In this document: positions 19,008 to 27,889 of the stretch, piece by piece
Position numbering within the stretch: position 1 is the stretch's first letter
How the letters are laid out: the number at the start of each line of letters is the position of its first letter
From: Bacteroidota bacterium
GTDB taxonomy: Bacteria > Bacteroidota > Bacteroidia > Chitinophagales > Chitinophagaceae
Direction: 5' to 3'
Assembly: GCA_018267965.1 (NCBI GenBank)
Contig: JAFDXK010000006.1
Coordinates: 62,001-126,000, forward strand
DNA: 64,000 bases
The notes under the pieces: model-generated
The model's database searches: none
Told to the model about the DNA's origin: nothing
The model's input: the letters and a program-made list of their open reading frames with translations, nothing else
Position numbers and translations under genes: made by a program

Positions 19008-19888
19008 CAACAGCAAACATCACATTCGGGCAACAGGTAAAGAATTACTTATCGCTGATAAGATTCAGCCATACGGTATTTGCATTACCATTTGCCATGA
19101 TAGGCTTTACACTGGCTGTAGTGTTTGAACATAACAGCTTTGAATGGAGCATCTTTATTAAAGTATTGCTCTGCATGGTATTTGCCCGCACTGCAGCCAT
19201 GGCATTCAACAGATATTTAGACAGGAAATTCGATGCACTGAATCCTCGTACAGCTAAACGCGAAATACCGGCAGGCATCATTAAGCCTCAGCATGCGTTA
19301 TTGTTTACCATTATCAACTCTTTATTATTTATTATCACCACCTTGTTTATCAACACTACTACATTTTACCTGTCAGCAGTGGCCTTGTTTGTAATTCTGT
19401 TTTATAGCTACACCAAACGCTTTACTGCGCTCTGCCACATAGTATTAGGCATAGGTTTATCACTATCCCCAATTGGCGCATACCTTGCTGTAACAGGCAA
19501 GTTTGAATTGTTGCCTATACTATTCTCGCTAACGGTTCTTACTTGGGTGTCGGGGTTTGATATTATTTACGCCCTGCAAGACGAAGAATTCGACAAAAGC
19601 CAAAAATTACGTTCTATACCAGCTGCTCTGGGCAAGCGCAATGCGCTCACGGTATCTAATGCATTACATTTCTGCTCTGCCTGCTTTGTTATATATGCAG
19701 GTATACATGGTGGTTTTCATTGGATATACTGGTTAGGAGCAGCAGTATTCATCAGCTTATTAATATACCAGCACATGTTGGTTAAGCCTGACGATTTGAG
19801 CAAAGTGGGTATCGCATTTGGCAATACAAATGGCATAGCAAGTATTATCTTCGCTGTGTTTACCATCATTTCATTTTTTATTTCTTAG
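19004..19888 (+). CDS. UbiA-like polyprenyltransferase, probably menaquinone pathway (MqnP-like)
   Basis: Integral membrane prenyltransferase of 294 residues with about eight helices. Both Asp-rich Mg2+-diphosphate motifs are visible: NRYLDRKFDALNPRT (NxxxD..D) and DEEFDKSQKLRSIP. It most resembles the 4-hydroxybenzoate-type UbiA enzymes that, in Bacteroidota lacking ubiquinone, are thought to act in futalosine-route menaquinone synthesis; that pathway assignment is inference. It sits in a run DUF1573-ubiA-dapB with an overlap before and two bases after. Confidence 0.85.
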   Translation: MTTANITFGQQVKNYLSLIRFSHTVFALPFAMIGFTLAVVFEHNSFEWSIFIKVLLCMVFARTAAMAFNRYLDRKFDALNPRTAKREIPAGIIKPQHALLFTIINSLLFIITTLFINTTTFYLSAVALFVILFYSYTKRFTALCHIVLGIGLSLSPIGAYLAVTGKFELLPILFSLTVLTWVSGFDIIYALQDEEFDKSQKLRSIPAALGKRNALTVSNALHFCSACFVIYAGIHGGFHWIYWLGAAVFISLLIYQHMLVKPDDLSKVGIAFGNTNGIASIIFAVFTIISFFIS

Positions 19889-19890
19889 TT

Positions 19891-20622
19891 ATGAATATTG
19901 CACTGATAGGCTATGGTAAAATGGGAAAGGCCATTGAAGAAATAGCTATTGAACGCGGACACAATATCACTTTGCGTATCAGCACAGCTAACAAGCACGA
20001 GATGACACCTGACAACCTGCGCATGGCAGATGTGGCCATTGAGTTTACCAACCCTGAAGTAGCTAAAGATAATGTAGTAGCCTGCCTGGATGCGGGTGTA
20101 TCTGTAGTGTGTGGCTCAACAGGATGGAATGAACAGGTGCATGTAGCCAAAATGAAAGCAGCAGAGATGGGCAAGGCCTTTTTACAGGCATCCAATTTCA
20201 GTATTGGTGTCAACATATTTTTTGAGGTGAATAAAATGCTGGCATCACTGATGGACGATCAGCCTTCATACAATATTACAGTAGAAGAAACTCACCATAC
20301 TCAAAAGAAAGACGCTCCCAGCGGCACTGCTATAACTATAGCCGAACAGATACTGGAGAACATGAGCCGCAAAAAACACTGGGCTAAAGAAAGCACAGAT
20401 AATCCCGAAGCTTTCCCCATTATTGCCCATCGCACAGAAAACGTACCCGGCACACACAATGTTAAATACAGCTCAGAAATAGACGATATAGAAATCATAC
20501 ACACTGCGCACAACCGTAAGGGCTTTGCACTTGGAGCCGTCCTTGCCGCAGAATACATAAACGGCAAAGAAGGTATTTTTGAGATGCGTGATGTGCTGGG
20601 AATTAAGAAAGTGGAGTTATAA
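19891..20622 (+). CDS. dapB: 4-hydroxy-tetrahydrodipicolinate reductase
   Basis: Reduces 4-hydroxy-tetrahydrodipicolinate with NAD(P)H in the diaminopimelate/lysine pathway. The 243-residue protein has the nucleotide-binding GYGKMGKAIEE at its start, ASNFSIGVNIFFEVN, the catalytic EETHHTQKKDAPSGTA (His and Lys of the active site) and the dimer-forming C-terminal half. It starts two bases after the UbiA stop and is followed by a terminator, so it ends the operon. Confidence 0.95.
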   Translation: MNIALIGYGKMGKAIEEIAIERGHNITLRISTANKHEMTPDNLRMADVAIEFTNPEVAKDNVVACLDAGVSVVCGSTGWNEQVHVAKMKAAEMGKAFLQASNFSIGVNIFFEVNKMLASLMDDQPSYNITVEETHHTQKKDAPSGTAITIAEQILENMSRKKHWAKESTDNPEAFPIIAHRTENVPGTHNVKYSSEIDDIEIIHTAHNRKGFALGAVLAAEYINGKEGIFEMRDVLGIKKVEL

Positions 20623-20627
20623 AGTTT

Positions 20628-20650
20628 AAGCCCCAAAATTGGGGCTTTTA
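20628..20650 (+). terminator. Terminator after dapB
   Basis: AAGCCCCAA / TTGGGGCTT inverted repeat followed by TTA, beginning six bases after the dapB stop. Confidence 0.8.
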
Positions 20651-20691
20651 TATTATTAGTCGGTAACTTTAAGTAATCAAATCTAAGCCTT

Positions 20692-22338
20692 ATGAAAAAA
20701 TTGTTTTCACTCATACTGATTTGTTTCTCATTTACGGCACTAGCACAGCCTCCCGTATTTACCGAAGTAGATATTAATTCTGGCGCAGATAGTTCTAACC
20801 CTATGTTGTTTGTAAAATGTAATGGGAAGGTAATTTTCACAGCTAAAGCATTGTTTTGTGGTAGTGAGTTATGGATAAGCGATGGTACGGTAAGCGGCAC
20901 ACAAGTTCTAAAAGATATTTATCCAGGCGCGGCCAATGGTTCTCCTTCATACTTAACAGAATACAATGGGAAGGTATACTTTGGAGCCAGTGATGCTACG
21001 AATGGATTTGAACTTTGGGTTACTGACGGTACAGTTGCAGGAACACAAATGGTTAAGGATATTTCTTCTGGTTTTACAAGCTCAAGCCCCGCCTTGCTAA
21101 CAGTTTCAAATGGAAAACTCTATTTTATTGCTGATGATGGCATTCATGGCAACGAGCTATGGGTAACAGACGGCACTTCAGCAGGCACCACACTTGTGAA
21201 AGACATTAATCCCGGGGCTGCTTCGGCCAATATAAATTTTTTCAAAGGTTGCAATGGCAAAGTGTTTTTCAAAGCCAATGACGGTACCAACGGTGCAGAG
21301 CTATGGATGAGTGATGGTACTGCTGCCGGTACCACCATTGTAAAGGATATTAATCCGGGTGCACCGGCTTCAAATCCAAGAACCATAGCTGTAATGGGTA
21401 CTATACTGTATTTTTCTGCCAGCGACGGCTCTCATGGAACTGAACTTTGGTCAACAGATGGAACTACTGCCGGCACGGCAATGGTAAAAGATGTGAACGT
21501 AGGGCCCGGCAATGGCTTCTTTAGCCTTGAGATGGGTATATATAATGGTAAGATGTATTTCAATGGCAATGATGGCGCAACAGGTGATGAATTATGGGTT
21601 ACAGATGGCACAAGCGCAGGCACTCAGCTTGTAAAGGATATCAACACAGGATTGCCCGATGCAGACCCCGGTGCTTTTGTTGTGTTTAATAATAAACTAT
21701 TCTTTTCTGCAGCTGACGCAATCAATGGTTCTGAGTTATGGATGAGCGATGGCACTGCAAGTGGTACACAGATGATAAAAGACCTTTTGCCGGGTGCGGC
21801 AAGCAGTGTTCCTCAATCTCTTTATGTTTATAAGAAGAACATGTATTTCGAAGCATACACCGCCACTAACGACACCCGCTTGTGGCAATCCGATGGTACT
21901 GCAGCAGGCACTATGATGATAGCACCTACAGGTGCCAGTGTAGCTAATCCGTTAGGTTACAATTCACAACCGCATTTCTTCTTGTATGATGTAGATTCAA
22001 CATTGTTTGTTCCGGCAAACTTCACCGGTACAGGTAATGAGCTTTGGATACTGAAAGACACCACAGGTAGTGCTGCCGGAGTGGCGGATGTGAACAATAA
22101 TCATTCGTTCAATATTTACCCTAACCCTAATAACGGAACATTTATACTGCAATTAGATAATACCAATTTTAACGTTGGTAGTGTTTCTGTAACTGATGTT
22201 GTGGGTAAGGAAGTATATTCACACACAATTAGTTCTAAAAATAGCACTGTTATACTTTCCCAACAAGCTAAAGGCATATACTTTGTGAGGGTGCATGTAG
22301 ATAATGCAGTAATGACGAAACGCTTAACAGTTGAATAA
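20692..22338 (+). CDS. ELWxxDGT-repeat protein secreted by the type IX system
   Basis: Secreted protein of 548 residues with signal peptide ending ALAQP. The body holds seven clear copies of ELWxxDGTxxGTxxVKDI at intervals of about 45-50 residues, then a degenerate copy (RLWQSDGTAAGTMMI) and a fragment (ELWILKDTTG), predicted to build a beta-propeller-like fold. The last ~75 residues are a T9SS type A sorting domain (FNIYPNPNNGTFIL, VTDVVGKEVYS, KGIYFVRV, KRLTVE), which directs export through the T9SS and is usually removed. Function unknown, probably a surface or matrix protein. Monocistronic, after the dapB terminator. Confidence 0.92.
   Translation: MKKLFSLILICFSFTALAQPPVFTEVDINSGADSSNPMLFVKCNGKVIFTAKALFCGSELWISDGTVSGTQVLKDIYPGAANGSPSYLTEYNGKVYFGASDATNGFELWVTDGTVAGTQMVKDISSGFTSSSPALLTVSNGKLYFIADDGIHGNELWVTDGTSAGTTLVKDINPGAASANINFFKGCNGKVFFKANDGTNGAELWMSDGTAAGTTIVKDINPGAPASNPRTIAVMGTILYFSASDGSHGTELWSTDGTTAGTAMVKDVNVGPGNGFFSLEMGIYNGKMYFNGNDGATGDELWVTDGTSAGTQLVKDINTGLPDADPGAFVVFNNKLFFSAADAINGSELWMSDGTASGTQMIKDLLPGAASSVPQSLYVYKKNMYFEAYTATNDTRLWQSDGTAAGTMMIAPTGASVANPLGYNSQPHFFLYDVDSTLFVPANFTGTGNELWILKDTTGSAAGVADVNNNHSFNIYPNPNNGTFILQLDNTNFNVGSVSVTDVVGKEVYSHTISSKNSTVILSQQAKGIYFVRVHVDNAVMTKRLTVE
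20866..21912 (+). repeat. ELWxxDGT coding repeats
   Basis: Eight in-frame copies (the last one degenerate) of a unit whose core encodes ELW-x-x-DGT-x-x-GT-x-x-VKDI. The nucleotide sequences have diverged, so this is a protein-level repeat with selection on the motif rather than a recent tandem duplication. Confidence 0.85.
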
Positions 22339-22428
22339 GTAGATAGTCCCGGGAGGTGAGATACCCTATGTATTCAGTAGGTGGAGTTGTAAATAATATT
22401 TTATACTTTTCTATTTAAATAGCATATT

Positions 22429-22875
22429 ATGACACTTTCCATCTCACCTCAACTATTATTATCCGCTCCCTCGGGTGCTGAATTTTTAGTGGTATTAACT
22501 ATCATCGGTATATTTTTATTGCCATGCATTTTTTATTTAATAACCCTGCAGAATACACTAAAAGCAATCTCTTTTGAAAATAGGCAGATGCAGCCAGGTA
22601 ATGTTTGGCTCTTACTTATTCCGGTATTCAACATCGTATGGCAATTTATACTAGTCAGTAAAGTATCTCAATCCATAGAATTGGAATGTAAAAAGAGAAA
22701 TATCCCCTGCGAACCGCAACCTGCATATACTGTAGGTTTAGTTTTTTGTATTGCCAATTGTGTATCATGGATACCCTTATTGGGTTGGATAGCCGGGTTG
22801 GCAGGTTTGGTATGCTGGATATTACATTGGGTAAAAGTTGCTGAATACAAGAATAAATTCCTTGTTCAAATATAA
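22429..22875 (+). CDS. DUF4328-like membrane protein
   Basis: Protein of 148 residues with four hydrophobic segments and the pattern TLKAISFENRQMQPGNVWLLLIPVFN followed by W.F.LV.KVSQSI, similar to the core of DUF4328 proteins (ENR.M.PG.VWL..IP..N..W). Cellular role unknown. It faces the DPP IV gene convergently across a strong shared terminator. Confidence 0.6.
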   Translation: MTLSISPQLLLSAPSGAEFLVVLTIIGIFLLPCIFYLITLQNTLKAISFENRQMQPGNVWLLLIPVFNIVWQFILVSKVSQSIELECKKRNIPCEPQPAYTVGLVFCIANCVSWIPLLGWIAGLAGLVCWILHWVKVAEYKNKFLVQI

Positions 22876-22909
22876 ATAAAGAAGCCCGCAATTAGCGGGC
22901 TTCTTTATT
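22875..22909. terminator. Bidirectional terminator, 15-bp perfect stem
   Basis: Perfect 15-base inverted repeat with core AAGCCCGC / GCGGGCTT, AATAAAG and CTTTATT ends and loop AATTA. It overlaps both flanking stop codons and can end transcription from either side. Confidence 0.9.
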
Positions 22910-25178
22910 ACTTCAAATACGTATCAAAGTAGTCGGTTATCTTCTGCATCAGGTGCACACGGTCTTTACCTCGCACATTGTGTTCATAACCCGGGTAAAC
23001 AAAATAATCTACCTGCACATTTTCGTCAACTGATTTTTTGATGAAGTTGATAGAATGCTGCCAAACCACTGTAGCATCATCTGTTCCATGTATCAGCATT
23101 AACTTTCCTTTCAGGTTTTTCACTTTATCAAAAAGTGCGGAGTTTTTATACCCTTCCGGATTTTGCTGTGGCGTGTTCATATAACGCTCGGTATACATTA
23201 TTTCATACATGCTCCAGTCCATCACCGGTCCACCTGCTACGGCTACTTTAAATACTCCCGGGTGGCGCAGCATTAATGATGTAGTCATAAAACCGCCGAA
23301 GCTCCAACCATGTACACCCATGCGGTTGGCGTCTACAAAGGGTAATGATTTCAGGTACTCTACCCCTTTCAACTGGTCATCCATTTCTACAGTGCCCAGT
23401 TTGCCCCATGTAGCATTTTCAAATGCCAGTCCGCGGTTGCTGCTACCACGCCCATCCATAGTAAATACTATGTACCCGTGTTGTGCCATGTATTCATACC
23501 ACAGGTTACCACTCTCTGGGAAACTGTTACGTACTAACTGTACATGCGGACCGTTGTACAAATAAACTATCACAGGATATTTCTTCTTGTTACTGAAATT
23601 GGTTGGCAGTATCAGTTTGCCGTATAATAGTGTACCATCATCAGCAGTCAATGTTACATTACTGATTTGCGGACGGTCATAGTCTGCTAAGGTATTAGGT
23701 GCGTTCAATAATACTTTTTCATAATCTCCATTAGTTGCTAATACTTCTGAACGCTTAGGTATTGCTGCAGACTCAAAGAATGTATCATCTTTTTCTTTCT
23801 TAACACTTTCAGCTGCTCTTGGTATAACTAAACGCGGAACTACTTCGTGCTCACCACCTGATGCAACTTTTTCAGGAGCTATAGGAATAGCCCCGGCATT
23901 AAATACATCATACACATATTCTCCGCTTTCATTGCAAATGGCAGTATGTACTCCTCTTTCGTTATCTACACGATGCATCTTGCCGGTTTCCCAGTTAACA
24001 GTATAAATATGTTTTTCTAAAGGTGATTCTTTTGAAGAAGTAAATATCAATTCGTGTGCATCTTTATTTGTTCCTACCAACTCATTGACTATCCATTTGC
24101 CTTTAGTCAATTGTTTCAGCATCTCGCCTTTAGTGTTATAGAGGTACAAATGCATATAGCCGTTACGCTGGCTCCAGTAAATGAATTTATTATCGTCATT
24201 GGGCAGAAAGGTTATCGGATGCAAAGGCTCTACATATTTATCACTTTTTTCTTCCAGCAAAGTTTTTACAAACAACCCTGTCTCCGCATTGTATTGATTC
24301 AACCACATATGGTCCTGGTCGCGGTTCAACACTTGTATATAAACATATTCTTCGTCAGGGCTCCAGCTAATATTAGTCAGGTATTGGTCTTTGGCACCCT
24401 CTACTTGCATGGTCACAGTCTTACCCGTAGTTGTATTATACACCCTTAGCTGTACCTGGTGAGATATTCCGCCTGCCATGGGGTATTTTACGTTTTCATT
24501 TTTAGCCGGAGTAGTCAACCAGTTAATTATTGGATAATCTGCCACCATAGTCTGATCCATGTGATAATATGCTATCTTCTTACCATTAGGCGAAAAGAAA
24601 ATACCTTCTGCTATGCCCCACTCATTACGATGCACTTTAGAACCACCATTGATGATATTCTTATCTACATCATTACTCAGTGCCGTTACTTTTTTATTCT
24701 TATCTAACAGGTAAAGGTTATTATCAATCGTATAGGCAACATTCATACTTTTATCTACCATGATATTCTCTGCATTGTCAGGGAACGTAAACCAGTCTTC
24801 CCACATATAACCCACAGCTGTTCTTGTACCTTTTTTCAAATCATTTCCATCCTGGTAGTATACCAATCCTTTATCCAACCACTTAAAAGAGGGTAAAGAC
24901 TTAAGCTTACTTTTAGTATTGGTATTCAGCTCCTTCAATCTCAATACCGTATCTGTTTTTGCATCAGGAAAATGCATCGAAACCCAGCTCTCCCCAGCTA
25001 CCTGGTATAATTTATGTGTTCCGGGTTCCCAACTGGCCTGTTTGATACCTTTAGGTGCTAACGCGCCTGCCATACCATTCACAGCCTCGGCCATGGTGAA
25101 TTGTTTCTTTTGTGCCGAAGCATTTGTTAAAATACATGCGCCTGTCAATACAAGCAAAAACCTGTTATTCAAAAACAT
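22908..25178 (-). CDS. Dipeptidyl peptidase IV (S9B family)
   Basis: Exported serine peptidase that removes X-Pro/X-Ala dipeptides from peptide N-termini. The 756-residue protein has a signal peptide ending ASAQK, an N-terminal beta-propeller (DPPIV_N) and a C-terminal alpha/beta-hydrolase domain. The catalytic triad is visible: nucleophile Ser626 in GWSFGGF, Asp700/701 in HGTDDATV, and His733 in YEHNVRG. The oxyanion-region YNGPHVQ is present. Length is typical of bacterial DPP IV. It is transcribed alone and diverges from the secreted hydrolase gene at 25286. Confidence 0.94.
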   Translation of the reverse strand: MFLNNRFLLVLTGACILTNASAQKKQFTMAEAVNGMAGALAPKGIKQASWEPGTHKLYQVAGESWVSMHFPDAKTDTVLRLKELNTNTKSKLKSLPSFKWLDKGLVYYQDGNDLKKGTRTAVGYMWEDWFTFPDNAENIMVDKSMNVAYTIDNNLYLLDKNKKVTALSNDVDKNIINGGSKVHRNEWGIAEGIFFSPNGKKIAYYHMDQTMVADYPIINWLTTPAKNENVKYPMAGGISHQVQLRVYNTTTGKTVTMQVEGAKDQYLTNISWSPDEEYVYIQVLNRDQDHMWLNQYNAETGLFVKTLLEEKSDKYVEPLHPITFLPNDDNKFIYWSQRNGYMHLYLYNTKGEMLKQLTKGKWIVNELVGTNKDAHELIFTSSKESPLEKHIYTVNWETGKMHRVDNERGVHTAICNESGEYVYDVFNAGAIPIAPEKVASGGEHEVVPRLVIPRAAESVKKEKDDTFFESAAIPKRSEVLATNGDYEKVLLNAPNTLADYDRPQISNVTLTADDGTLLYGKLILPTNFSNKKKYPVIVYLYNGPHVQLVRNSFPESGNLWYEYMAQHGYIVFTMDGRGSSNRGLAFENATWGKLGTVEMDDQLKGVEYLKSLPFVDANRMGVHGWSFGGFMTTSLMLRHPGVFKVAVAGGPVMDWSMYEIMYTERYMNTPQQNPEGYKNSALFDKVKNLKGKLMLIHGTDDATVVWQHSINFIKKSVDENVQVDYFVYPGYEHNVRGKDRVHLMQKITDYFDTYLK

Positions 25179-25285
25179 ATAAAAATGATTGGAGGCCTAA
25201 ATTATTAATATTTGGCTGTAAACCTATGCCCCTAAAAGGGTTAACAGTTTTTAAACCTTTTTATGGTTAAGTTCGTTTATAGATT

Positions 25286-26353
25286 ATGCGCATACTAACT
25301 ATTATTTGTCTTTTATGTTTTTCCCTCAGCTCGGGGGCACAACACAATAATAATCCTATAGCCAATTTCAACAGCGATAGTTATTGGCAAAAAACAAGGC
25401 TTATTCATCATTTGCCTGCTTATGCCATTACGAATAATGATACTCCTATGGTTGTTATCAGCAATCGCAAACTGACAGATGACAGTATACGTTACATGAG
25501 TGAGTCGAGATGTGAAAGTGGCGTATTGTATTTTTTCGTTTTTACACATAATGGTATTTGGAATGTTTTGCCTGTTCCCTCACTGGAAGTAGCAATACAG
25601 TATATGCCTGACAAAAACCGCGATTGGGTAGCCTATACCGAAGGAATGGGCAAGTTGTTTACTACTGATTTGAATAGAGGCCTATCTCTTGCAGCTCAAT
25701 ACGATGTCAATGTCATCATGTTTGATTATCCGAGCATTACAACTACTAAAAAATCATTGGGCAATTATTTCTTTGCCATGGGTAATGCACACAAAGCTTA
25801 CCGATATTTTCTACCTGCAATAGGTACTATTAAAGACCTGCAGACAGCCGGCAAAATGGGGACCGGTAAACTTACACTGTTTTATCATAGTATGGGCAAT
25901 CATGTGGCGAGAGGAATTGTAAAACACCATAAGCTGGATGCCATTAATGATGTTGTTTGGGTTGACAACCTGGTATTGAATGCTCCGTGTGTGCCCCGCC
26001 GTGGCCACAAACGCTGGATCAACCAGATAAAATTTGCAAAGCGTATATACATTAATTACAACAATAACGATTTCACGCTTGGTGGCGCATACCTTGTTAG
26101 TAAGAAATTGCAATTGGGACATAGACCGATACGCAACATCAGTCATGAAGCTAATGTAAACTATATCAACTTCAACACCTTGTGTGGACAAGGACATAGT
26201 AACTTCCTCACGCTTACAGGTGTTCAGGTGTGCAAGCCGCGCTCCAGAGATCTTTATAGTGCACAGCTACACGGTAATGATGTGAATGTTCACGATACAA
26301 CTTTGTTTACACAAAGCCATTTCAAACATATAGGTTGGGAGCTGAAGCCTTAG
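25286..26353 (+). CDS. Secreted alpha/beta-hydrolase-like protein
   Basis: Protein of 355 residues with a signal peptide ending SSGAQ. The central region reads VNVIMFDYPS then KLTLFYHSMGNHVARG, an alpha/beta-hydrolase nucleophile elbow (Ser202) in which the first glycine of GxSxG is Tyr. Later segments VWVDNLVLNAPCVP and RIYINYNNNDFTL fit strands before the acid, and CGQGHSNFL could supply the His. This resembles DUF900-type hydrolases; substrate unknown. Its stop overlaps the stop of kdsB, tail to tail, by four bases. Confidence 0.65.
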   Translation: MRILTIICLLCFSLSSGAQHNNNPIANFNSDSYWQKTRLIHHLPAYAITNNDTPMVVISNRKLTDDSIRYMSESRCESGVLYFFVFTHNGIWNVLPVPSLEVAIQYMPDKNRDWVAYTEGMGKLFTTDLNRGLSLAAQYDVNVIMFDYPSITTTKKSLGNYFFAMGNAHKAYRYFLPAIGTIKDLQTAGKMGTGKLTLFYHSMGNHVARGIVKHHKLDAINDVVWVDNLVLNAPCVPRRGHKRWINQIKFAKRIYINYNNNDFTLGGAYLVSKKLQLGHRPIRNISHEANVNYINFNTLCGQGHSNFLTLTGVQVCKPRSRDLYSAQLHGNDVNVHDTTLFTQSHFKHIGWELKP

Positions 26354-27093
26354 GCGATATTCATCAATCGCAACACCTTCTCTACATCTTCAGGCGTATC
26401 GATGCAGTGACTGTCGAAATGAGTAACAGCGCATTTTATCCTGAAGCCTTTTTCTAACCAGCGCAGTTGTTCCAATGATTCGGCTTTCTCTAAAGAAGAT
26501 ACCGGCAGTTTACAAACCTGCTCCAATACATCGGCACGGTAGGCATACATACCCACATGACGGTAATACGGGTGATGTGTATGCCAGTCTTTTTGTTCTA
26601 CTCCTTTAATATAAGGTATCACCATACGGCTGAAGTACATCCCTTCCATATTATCGTTCAGCACTACCTTCACTTCGCCCATATCAAATAATACTTCATG
26701 GCTATCAACAGGAATAATAAGTGTAGCTAATTCTGTTGTGCCATCTTTCAGCACACTGCAAAGCGTATCTATTTGTGATGGGTCGATAAATGGCTCATCG
26801 CCCTGTATATTGATAATGTATTGATAATCCCCTGCAACCTGCTGCAACGCATCCCAACAGCGGTCAGTACCACTTGGGTGATTTTCTGCTGTCATCACTA
26901 CCTCACCGCCAAACGACACAACATGCTCAGCTATACGCACATCATCTGTAGCTACCACTACTTTATCCAGCGAACCACACTTCGTAGCTTGTTCATACAC
27001 ACGCTGTATCATACTCTTGCCTTTGATGTCTATCAAAGGTTTGCCGGGGTAACGGGTCGAGGCGTATCGTGCAGGAATGATTCCAACTATCAT
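26350..27093 (-). CDS. kdsB: CMP-Kdo (or CMP-8-amino-Kdo) synthetase
   Basis: Activates Kdo-type sugars with CTP for transfer to lipid A. The 247-residue protein begins IVGIIPARYASTRYPGKPL, the nucleotidyltransferase signature, and contains NIQGDEPFIDP (metal-binding Asp), HVGMYAYRADVL and a C-terminal CIDTPEDVEKV. Because kdnA and kdnB lie in the same gene run, the physiological substrate may be 8-amino-Kdo, as in Shewanella; sequence alone cannot decide this. The start codon shares one base with the stop of the phosphatase gene (TAATG), so translation is coupled. Last gene of the Kdo run. Confidence 0.93.
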   Translation of the reverse strand: MIVGIIPARYASTRYPGKPLIDIKGKSMIQRVYEQATKCGSLDKVVVATDDVRIAEHVVSFGGEVVMTAENHPSGTDRCWDALQQVAGDYQYIINIQGDEPFIDPSQIDTLCSVLKDGTTELATLIIPVDSHEVLFDMGEVKVVLNDNMEGMYFSRMVIPYIKGVEQKDWHTHHPYYRHVGMYAYRADVLEQVCKLPVSSLEKAESLEQLRWLEKGFRIKCAVTHFDSHCIDTPEDVEKVLRLMNIA

Positions 27094-27788
27094 TATTCTT
27101 CTATAATTTTTGAATCCTTACTACTATAAAATGATGGCATTTGCTGATTTCTCATTTCAATATAACTGCGATAGGTCTCTGTATAGTTCATACGATTATC
27201 TATCGTTTCGTTGTATTTACCACTTAAACCTATTAACAACTCTAACGCTTCACGTACTGCGCCATTACCACCTTCACACACTGTGAGGTAATCTACCATG
27301 TTATGTTGTACAGCATATTCCACCAGCAACGGATTACAGGCACGCGGTATCATAATACGTAAACCCACAGCAGCAGCTACTGAAAAATCCAATACATCAT
27401 CAAACACAAAACATACTTCTTCAGGCTTTATACCATGATGCTCGCAAATATGATTCAAGGCTTCAGCCTTAAACTTAATACCGCTATACACGCCATGAAA
27501 GCTCTCACGCTTCGCCAGCGTCCATGCCATTGCATTACGTTCGCCTGATATGATAGCCACAATCGGCAATTCATTATTGCGCAGGTAATGATTAAAACGC
27601 ACCAGGTTAGTACCCATGGCATCTACCTCACTGAATGAGCTTGTACCATTTTCGTCCTTCACACCATTATTGAATACGCCATCCCAATCAAACACAAATG
27701 CCTTGATACCTGATAGCTTTGCTGCTATCTCTTCAGCAGGGGTTATAAAACTGCCTTTAAAATGACTGACTACTGTATTGATATCCAT
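27093..27788 (-). CDS. KdsC-like HAD phosphatase (Kdo 8-phosphate phosphatase)
   Basis: Predicted to remove phosphate from Kdo 8-phosphate. The 231-residue protein is a C0-type HAD without a cap: motif I FVFDWDGVFNNG (nucleophile and acid Asp), motif II IISGE, a Lys in IKFKAE, and motif IV FVFDDVLDF (Asp pair). The DGVxxxG sequence and the order match KdsC. It carries about 40 extra N-terminal and C-terminal residues beyond a minimal KdsC (about 170-190 residues), including a hydrophilic tail. Position between the transaldolase-CBS gene and kdsB supports the role. An AT-rich inverted repeat precedes it. Confidence 0.83.
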   Translation of the reverse strand: MDINTVVSHFKGSFITPAEEIAAKLSGIKAFVFDWDGVFNNGVKDENGTSSFSEVDAMGTNLVRFNHYLRNNELPIVAIISGERNAMAWTLAKRESFHGVYSGIKFKAEALNHICEHHGIKPEEVCFVFDDVLDFSVAAAVGLRIMIPRACNPLLVEYAVQHNMVDYLTVCEGGNGAVREALELLIGLSGKYNETIDNRMNYTETYRSYIEMRNQQMPSFYSSKDSKIIEE

Positions 27789-27797
27789 TTTGAAATT

Positions 27798-27879
27798 CTA
27801 ATTTCTAACGTCGAAATCCTAATTAAAGTTATAAAAGAAAAATCCTAAATAGCGTAGCCATTTAGGATTTAGAAATTAG
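27798..27879. repeat. Nested AT-rich inverted repeat between the transaldolase-CBS and kdsC-like genes
   Basis: Contains a perfect 11-base stem AAATCCTAAAT (27840-27850) / ATTTAGGATTT (27860-27870) around a nine-base loop. An outer pair CTAATTTCTA (27798-27807) / TAGAAATTAG (27870-27879) flanks it. Read on the minus strand, the inner stem is followed by a T-rich run, so it could be a weak terminator or a processing hairpin inside the Kdo run. The nested design also looks like a small mobile palindrome. Confidence 0.55.
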
Positions 27880-27889
27880 TATTTAGAAT

